The notes beneath the pieces were generated by a model. It did not search any database, was not told the DNA's origin, and saw only the letters and a list, made by a program, of their open reading frames with translations. Both the position numbers and the translations under genes were made by a program. A DNA stretch of 19,900 nucleotides from CAZIPZ01 sp964541075 (GTDB taxonomy: Bacteria; Acidobacteriota; Terriglobia; 20CM-2-55-15). This document shows, piece by piece, positions 15,863-19,900 of the stretch. Where the stretch lies: the NCBI GenBank assembly GCA_964541075.1, contig CAZIPZ010000061.1, positions 1 to 19,900 of the forward strand. Reading direction: 5' to 3'. Position 1 is the first letter of the stretch. The number at the start of each line of letters is the position of its first letter.

Positions 15863-16893
15863 TAGAAACAATCAAATCCGCCGGACAATTCGCCGCAGAA
15901 CGCGGCGTACGTATCGGCGTTGGCTATAGCCTTGTCCTTGGACATGGCCTTGTATTTTTCCTCATGCATGTCGCAGTAATATTCCGTCCCGCATATGCCG
16001 AGATGGTGTGCGTTTTCGTGAATCACGGTGCGGGTCATCAGTCCAGGCCAAAGATCGAATACATCACTGCAGATGTGAACAGTATCGGAGTTGCAGTGAG
16101 TGTATGCGCTGCCCATAGCGCACCAAAGACCTCCATCCTCGCACTCATATTTCAAAGATGAAGACCCTATTTCGGCTTTGATCTTCTTGAGCGTCGCCGC
16201 GATCTTGTCGATGTCCGCCTGATCCGCGGTCTTAAAGTGCTTCTTCAAGAGAGCGATCGTTGCCTCTTTAATGGGAGATTCCGTCAATGCATCGATCGAG
16301 CGGTCCAGCCACATACTGGCGTCCCTTACGCCGTCATCGATCGCGGTCGTCTGAGCCGTGGTGCAATCGGTTTTCGGACTTTCAACTTGAGGAAGAGTTT
16401 CAGGGTCCGCGGCCTTCTCCAGGGGAGTCTCGATTGTCGGCGGCTCGGGAACCTCAGGATGGAGCCGCTTCGCCATCACTTCATCACGAATTCGCAACCA
16501 CTCGCGACCCAGGGGCTCATCGGAATCATTGTCCCAATCCAGCCGGCGCGTAATGCCTGTCCGCTCCCGGAAGATTCGGTCCACCTCTGCGTTGACTTCG
16601 GATCGCTCCTTCGCAGAAAGGCGCCAGTATGCGTCCGACATCTCCGTGGGCTTGTAAACCGTATCTCTCTTGAGCAACATCAAGCCCGCTGGCGGCGTCT
16701 GCGAATTTGAGTGCACCCGAATATCGCCAAAATGGTGGCCGAAATCCTTCGGCAATTCCGCGATGGCGCTTGCGTGATTGGAGCGCGCGGAAGCGCGACC
16801 CGCGCCAAGAACACCGGCGCCATAGTCGCGTTCGCTGCCGCAGCAGGAACAGTTGGAGCCGCCGCAACGGCATTTCGCTTGATGAACTTTCAT
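15862..16893 (-). CDS. Cargo-like protein: DUF4157 remnant plus C-terminal M35-like metallopeptidase
   Basis: A 343-residue protein starting MKVHQAKCRCGG. Numbered from this start: a Cys cluster (8-19); a short stretch resembling the start of DUF4157 (about 50-64, FGHHFGDIRVHSNS) but without the HELTH motif; the 63-residue module shared with the preceding gene (78-140); a Pro/Glu-rich linker (about 145-175); and a C-terminal domain (about 187-343). That domain has a zinc-binding HENAH (292-296, in IHENAHHLGICGTE), a GT motif followed by Tyr and Asp residues, and NADTYAAFCGEL (325-336). Together these resemble deuterolysin/lysine-specific metalloendopeptidases (M35-like). Six or more Cys residues in the domain suggest disulphides, hence an enzyme working outside the cytoplasm. 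It is probably a particle-delivered protease. An ATG at 16932 would add 13 residues, but the ATGA overlap at 16890-16893 and alignment with the sister N-terminus favour the later start. Confidence 0.8.
   Translation of the reverse strand: MKVHQAKCRCGGSNCSCCGSERDYGAGVLGAGRASARSNHASAIAELPKDFGHHFGDIRVHSNSQTPPAGLMLLKRDTVYKPTEMSDAYWRLSAKERSEVNAEVDRIFRERTGITRRLDWDNDSDEPLGREWLRIRDEVMAKRLHPEVPEPPTIETPLEKAADPETLPQVESPKTDCTTAQTTAIDDGVRDASMWLDRSIDALTESPIKEATIALLKKHFKTADQADIDKIAATLKKIKAEIGSSSLKYECEDGGLWCAMGSAYTHCNSDTVHICSDVFDLWPGLMTRTVIHENAHHLGICGTEYYCDMHEEKYKAMSKDKAIANADTYAAFCGELSGGFDCF
16474..16662 (-). repeat. Shared cargo module, copy 2 (in M35-like metallopeptidase protein)
   Basis: The second copy of the 63-residue module (YKPTEMSDAYWRLSAKER to WLRIRDEVM), joined to the M35-like protease instead of the Ntox44-like domain. 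It follows the DUF4157 remnant almost directly. The same module with different C-termini points to domain shuffling or to duplication followed by replacement of the payload. Confidence 0.88.
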
Positions 16894-18320
16894 TCTCCCG
16901 GCGTCCAATCGGCAGGAAGGCTGGTTGTGCATGGATCACAACCTGCCGGATCGCCATCTCCCTCTGGAAGGTTTTCGTAATAGTTTGAACGCAATCCACT
17001 ACTGGAAAGACCACGCGCCGAACCCGCATTGAAAAGTTCGAAACCTTTTCGGATTGCCGCAACGTCCCTTGGATCGTCCTCTGTTTCCCCGCGTGCTTCC
17101 GCAACCTGGGCATCCGAAGCCCCGGATAGCAGCCTTTCTTCAGAAAACCCTGCGTGTCTGCCAACAAACGCGAAGTGGATATTGGCCGCCACCTCGTATG
17201 TCATACAGTGGCCGTCGAGCGTAACTGACCACAGTTTTCCATTGCAGTTCTGCCGGCAAGGCGCCATTTCGCCGATGGATGCATCGAGTTGGGTCTTAAA
17301 GTCCCATACTCCGCCTGTCCTCACCAACCATGCCCACATGCCTAGCGCCCAGGCGCTGTGGTCCCCGACTGTGGCGTTGGCATTCGACTCTCTCATTTCC
17401 GCGACGATCTCAGAAGCCGCATTTGTCTCCATTTGATTGACGAGCCAATCTTTAACTTCTGGGCCACATACTTTCTTTTCCGCAGCCGTTTCTTCTTCTG
17501 CTTTCTTCTCCGCCTCTTCTGTAGTCTCCGGCGGAGTTTCCGTCTCGGTTGTCTTAGGCGGAGGAGCGGACCGGCTTTCCATAACTTCATCTCGAATGCG
17601 CAACCACTGTCGCGCAAGTTCCTCATCGCCTGTATTGTCCCAATCCAGCAAACGAGTAATACCGGTTCGTTCTTTGAAAATTCGATCCACTTCCACATTG
17701 ACGCTGGATCGTTCCTCAACGGAAAGGTTCCAATAAGCGTCCGACCACTCCGTGGGCTTGTACAAATTGTTCTTGCGCGGTTTTCGCGCGAGAATTGGCC
17801 GCCCGTGAGAGCCGGCAACCGGCAAGCCGCCATTCTCAGCAGCCTCCGCGGACCTTTCACTCGGACTGTCCGGCCCCTCAATGCTAAGGTCACCAGGCTT
17901 TGGATCTCCTGCAAACATCCCTTGCTGCATTGCGTGAGTCAGTTCGTGTGCAATGAGACGCGAACCTTGCGCCGTTTGGGGAGCATACTGCCCTCTTGCG
18001 AACACGACGTGGCGGCCGACTGTATACGCGAGCGCGCTGACGCGCTGCGCGGATTCCGCAGCGCGATCGTCGGAATGGATACGAATATCGCTGAAGTCAT
18101 GACCCATCCGGCGTCCGAAAAAGGCCCTGCTTTCGCGATCCATCGTCTCACCCGAAGTGCGGAGTACGTCATAAACGATCTGTGGAACCTCCGGGCTTTT
18201 TCTTTGCCGTTCCCGATCCGGAATCGACCGCTGAAGGGACCTCTTGTCATCGCACTGGCTGCAAGGCGCCGCTCCGCCACAACTGCACTTGCGCTGCAAT
18301 GTGTGAACTGCGCCGCTCAC
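16890..18320 (-). CDS. DUF4157 (eCIS core domain) cargo protein with Ntox44-like C-terminal toxin
   Basis: A 476-residue protein. Numbered from the GTG start: a Cys cluster CSCGG...CSQC (12-23); DUF4157 (about 64-135) with FGRRMGHDFSDIRIHSDD, AYTVGRHVVFARGQY and the HELTHAMQQ zinc motif (125-133); a Glu-rich SERSAEAAE that may give the third ligand; the shared 63-residue module (185-247); a Pro/Thr/Glu/Lys low-complexity tether (about 250-283); and a C-terminal domain. The last includes MWAWLVRTGGVWDFKTQL, NIHFAFVGRHAGFSEERLL and an acidic DDPRDVAAIRKGFELF, which resembles polymorphic toxin type 44 (Ntox44), a predicted RNase. DUF4157 proteins are linked to eCIS and are thought to be cargo or cargo processing factors. 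The start: an ATG at 18338 lacks a ribosome site, whereas GTG at 18320 has GAGG 9 nt upstream and a GTGA overlap, so I prefer it. No partner immunity gene is recognisable. Confidence 0.85.
   Translation of the reverse strand: MSGAVHTLQRKCSCGGAAPCSQCDDKRSLQRSIPDRERQRKSPEVPQIVYDVLRTSGETMDRESRAFFGRRMGHDFSDIRIHSDDRAAESAQRVSALAYTVGRHVVFARGQYAPQTAQGSRLIAHELTHAMQQGMFAGDPKPGDLSIEGPDSPSERSAEAAENGGLPVAGSHGRPILARKPRKNNLYKPTEWSDAYWNLSVEERSSVNVEVDRIFKERTGITRLLDWDNTGDEELARQWLRIRDEVMESRSAPPPKTTETETPPETTEEAEKKAEEETAAEKKVCGPEVKDWLVNQMETNAASEIVAEMRESNANATVGDHSAWALGMWAWLVRTGGVWDFKTQLDASIGEMAPCRQNCNGKLWSVTLDGHCMTYEVAANIHFAFVGRHAGFSEERLLSGASDAQVAEARGETEDDPRDVAAIRKGFELFNAGSARGLSSSGLRSNYYENLPEGDGDPAGCDPCTTSLPADWTPGE
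17580..17768 (-). repeat. Shared cargo module, copy 1 (in DUF4157/Ntox44-like protein)
   Basis: Encodes a 63-residue module (YKPTEWSDAYWNLSVEER to WLRIRDEVM) between the DUF4157 core and the low-complexity tether. Aligned without gaps to copy 2 (16474-16662), 48 of 63 residues are identical by hand count. The most constant parts are YKPTE, SDAYW, EVDRIF, ERTGITR, LDWDN and WLRIRDEVM. The flanking sequences are not alike, so this is a discrete shared unit. Confidence 0.88.
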
Positions 18321-18529
18321 CGGTGCAGTCCTCTGCATGCGGTTGTAACGTGATCGGCGACCGCAGACGCAACGGCGACGGCTTCCACGTGAGCGCTCTG
18401 TGAAAAGCGCTGACGCGTGAGGGTGCGGGCGAGCTCTTGGGCGACTGCCGTGTGAATGGCATCCTCATCACCGAGCGCAAATCCGTCGAGCACGATCTCG
18501 TCGATTCGGATTTCAATGAATTTACTCAA
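18317..18529 (-). CDS. Small protein of unknown function between eCIS ATPase and cargo genes
   Basis: A 70-residue protein starting at TTG. The N-terminal part (IEIRIDEIVLDGFALGDEDAIHTAVAQELARTL) alternates hydrophobic and charged residues and reads as one beta strand, a short turn and an amphipathic helix. The C-terminal half is Ala/Val-rich and may be a second helix. It has no signal peptide, metal motif or clear family that I can name, though short proteins of this style occur beside DUF4157 genes in eCIS loci. A strong GGAGG (18535-18539) lies 5 nt before the TTG, inside the end of the ATPase gene (8-nt overlap), and it shares GTGA with the next gene, so expression is coupled. Possible roles are cargo adaptor, chaperone or ATPase partner; none is shown. 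Confidence 0.75.
   Translation of the reverse strand: MSKFIEIRIDEIVLDGFALGDEDAIHTAVAQELARTLTRQRFSQSAHVEAVAVASAVADHVTTACRGLHR
18329..18334 (-). promoter_or_regulatory. Ribosome binding site favouring the GTG start of the DUF4157 gene
   Basis: AGAGGA on the minus strand lies 8-9 nt before the GTG at 18320 and inside the first codons of the alternative ATG (18338) reading. The alternative start has no purine-rich site in front of it. Confidence 0.6.
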
Positions 18530-19900
18530 CCCATCCTCCGATCTCGGCGTCAGTCAGGGGTTTTTCTAATTTCGCGTATTCACTGCGCGCGGCGCGGAGA
18601 AGGTGGCCCATGCCGATTGCCTTACCGTCGTCGGCCGCAAGGAACGCGGCATGTACGGCGATATTGCGAATGTTGCCGCCCGGAATGTTGAGCCGGGCGA
18701 GCCTGTTCACGTCAATGTTGTTGAGCGGCGCCGCAGGCGGAAAGACACGGCGCCAGATTTCCGCGCGATGTCCAAAATCCGGAAAAGGAAACTGAACGAT
18801 GAAACGCAAACGGCGAGTGAAGGCCGAATCGAGCGCAGCTCGAAAATTCGTCGTGAGGATCGCGAGGCCCCGATACGCTTCCATGCGCTGGAGCAGATAA
18901 CTGACCTCGATGTTCGCATAACGGTCGTGGCTATCTTTAACCTCGCTCCGCTTTCCGAAAAGCGCATCCGCCTCATCAAATAGAAGAACCGCGCCGCCTT
19001 CTTCGGCCGCATCGAAGAGCCGCCGCAAGTTCTTTTCGGTTTCTCCGATGTATTTGCTAACGACCTGGCTGAGATCGATCCGATACAGATCCAAACGAAG
19101 TCTCTTTGCGAGAACCTCAGCCGCCATCGTTTTTCCGGTTCCGCTCGAACCGGCAAACAATGCGGTGATTCCAAGTCCACGACCGCCATTTGAGGAAAAT
19201 CCCCATTTTTCGTAGACGGTGGCGCGCTGTCGCACTTGAGCGGCGATGTCGTGTAGTGTCTGAAGCTGCATCTGCGGCAAGACAAGATCGCCCCACTCGG
19301 CGGCTGTATCGATGCGTTGAGCTAGTTCATCAGTTCGCGACCTCGCGTGAACCCTGCAATCATTCCACAGATCAGCGGCGCCGTTTTCCCTGGAGCACGC
19401 TGCGCGAATGGCGGACGCATCCATTCCGAACTGCATCACAAGATTCGAAATCTGTGAACTCGTGACATCAGTCCGATTCTTCAGCGCCTCCCGCCACAGA
19501 TCTTCCTGCTCCCGATGTGTGGGTTTATTCACATCCAGGCGCGCCAGGCGGATCTTCTCCGTCCGAATTGGATCACGGCTGGCCACGGCCGTCAGCGTCT
19601 GCAGGGTTTCTATGAATGAAGACACTGCCACGCGGTTCTCTTGCTCTTCCGCGTCCACCAGAAGCGCCGTATCGTTCAGAAGGGCCTCCCTGTCGCAAAG
19701 TAACGCCAGGAGATGCCGATCGGCGGCGGCGGCAGGAATATCTGAAGCACTGATGATTTGAAGCGTCAGGTTCACGCGGGCGCACGCGAATCCTGCAACG
19801 TGCAGCTTAGCGGAACGGTCCGTCCCGCAAAGGTTGACTGCGGTTCCCACCGCATCGTTTTTTGCGCGCGACCATATTTCAGCCATGGCATCGGCTGTCT
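18522..19900 (-). CDS. eCIS AAA+ ATPase (Afp15-like), 5' end cut by window edge
   Basis: At least 454 residues are visible from an internal ATG at 19886. The frame stays open to the window edge (reading T-A-D-A before that Met), so the true N-terminus is outside. Numbered from that Met: residues 1-85 look like a degenerate first ATPase-like domain without a Walker A. The active AAA+ domain follows, with Walker A GSSGTGKT (246-253), Walker B LLFDEAD (301-307), sensor 1 LTTN (344-347), arginine finger region RRLRF (358-362) and sensor 2 region GGNIRN (403-408). The C-terminal lid ends at a TAA. The family (Afp15 and relatives) occurs in nearly all eCIS loci and is thought to act in assembly or cargo loading in the cytoplasm of the producing cell. 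It overlaps the next gene by 8 nt, so it is part of the same operon. Confidence 0.92.
   Translation of the reverse strand, partial: TADAMAEIWSRAKNDAVGTAVNLCGTDRSAKLHVAGFACARVNLTLQIISASDIPAAAADRHLLALLCDREALLNDTALLVDAEEQENRVAVSSFIETLQTLTAVASRDPIRTEKIRLARLDVNKPTHREQEDLWREALKNRTDVTSSQISNLVMQFGMDASAIRAACSRENGAADLWNDCRVHARSRTDELAQRIDTAAEWGDLVLPQMQLQTLHDIAAQVRQRATVYEKWGFSSNGGRGLGITALFAGSSGTGKTMAAEVLAKRLRLDLYRIDLSQVVSKYIGETEKNLRRLFDAAEEGGAVLLFDEADALFGKRSEVKDSHDRYANIEVSYLLQRMEAYRGLAILTTNFRAALDSAFTRRLRFIVQFPFPDFGHRAEIWRRVFPPAAPLNNIDVNRLARLNIPGGNIRNIAVHAAFLAADDGKAIGMGHLLRAARSEYAKLEKPLTDAEIGGWVE
18535..18539 (-). promoter_or_regulatory. Ribosome binding site deciding a TTG start
   Basis: GGAGG on the minus strand, 5 nt before the TTG at 18529. 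It is the main reason to accept the small 70-residue gene with a rare start codon. Confidence 0.75.

Noticed and set aside
17440..17560. Low-complexity Glu/Lys/Thr stretch as a possible frameshift or assembly error
   Set aside because: The reading frame continues cleanly through it into a sensible C-terminal domain, and such tethers are common between a DUF4157 part and the payload.
1..19900. Possible mobile element, CRISPR array, tRNA or integration site
   Set aside because: No transposase, integrase, regularly spaced repeats or tRNA-like cloverleaf was noticed. The only clear inverted repeat is the terminator.

Overview
The window is one tightly packed operon, read entirely on the minus strand (right to left). 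It encodes the cargo, hub, spike, baseplate and fibre part of an extracellular contractile injection system (eCIS), a phage-tail-like particle of the Afp/PVC class. Fourteen genes lie between 84 and 19900, the first cut by the window edge. They are separated by at most 17 nt and most overlap by 1-8 nt. The only non-coding DNA of note is the first 83 bases, which hold a G-rich tract and a perfect 18-bp hairpin terminator.

In transcription order: (1) a AAA+ ATPase of the Afp15 kind (18522 to the edge); (2) a 70-residue protein of unknown function; (3) a DUF4157 (eCIS core domain) protein with an intact HELTH motif and a C-terminal region resembling the Ntox44 polymorphic toxin domain; (4) a second cargo-like protein with only a remnant of DUF4157 and a C-terminal zinc-metallopeptidase domain resembling the M35/lysine-specific family; (5) a CIS tube adaptor protein; (6) a LysM-like tail X protein; (7) a gp27-like hub; (8) a gp5/VgrG-like spike; (9) a PAAR-like tip; (10) a gp25-like baseplate wedge protein; (11, 12) two baseplate J/gp6-like proteins; (13) a tail protein I-like protein fused to a beta-helix; (14) a DUF6519 protein fused to a long parallel beta-helix; and (15 counting the edge gene as 1) a final LysM-like protein. 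The hub is split into separate gp27 and gp5 polypeptides rather than fused as in VgrG/Afp8. Sheath, inner tube, tape measure and cap genes are not in the window and are expected upstream of the ATPase, beyond 19900.

Three things stand out. The larger baseplate J-like protein (1442 aa) carries an insertion of about 515 residues. It consists of an Ala-rich helical stretch followed by about 130 almost uninterrupted hydrophobic, Gly/Ala-rich residues that look like five or six membrane helices. This is unexpected in a soluble baseplate and suggests membrane anchoring or pore formation. The two neighbouring cargo-like proteins share a 63-residue module (48 of 63 identical) joined to unrelated C-terminal domains, and both begin with a CxCGG cysteine cluster, so the module and the N-terminus are candidates for a cargo-handling signal. 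The second cargo has kept the module but lost the DUF4157 metalloprotease core, and carries a different metalloprotease at its C-terminus.

Organism: probably a Gram-negative-type environmental bacterium with moderately high GC and good Shine-Dalgarno sites. Acidobacteriota is a guess from gene content and style only; nothing here (no rRNA or housekeeping gene) fixes the taxonomy.
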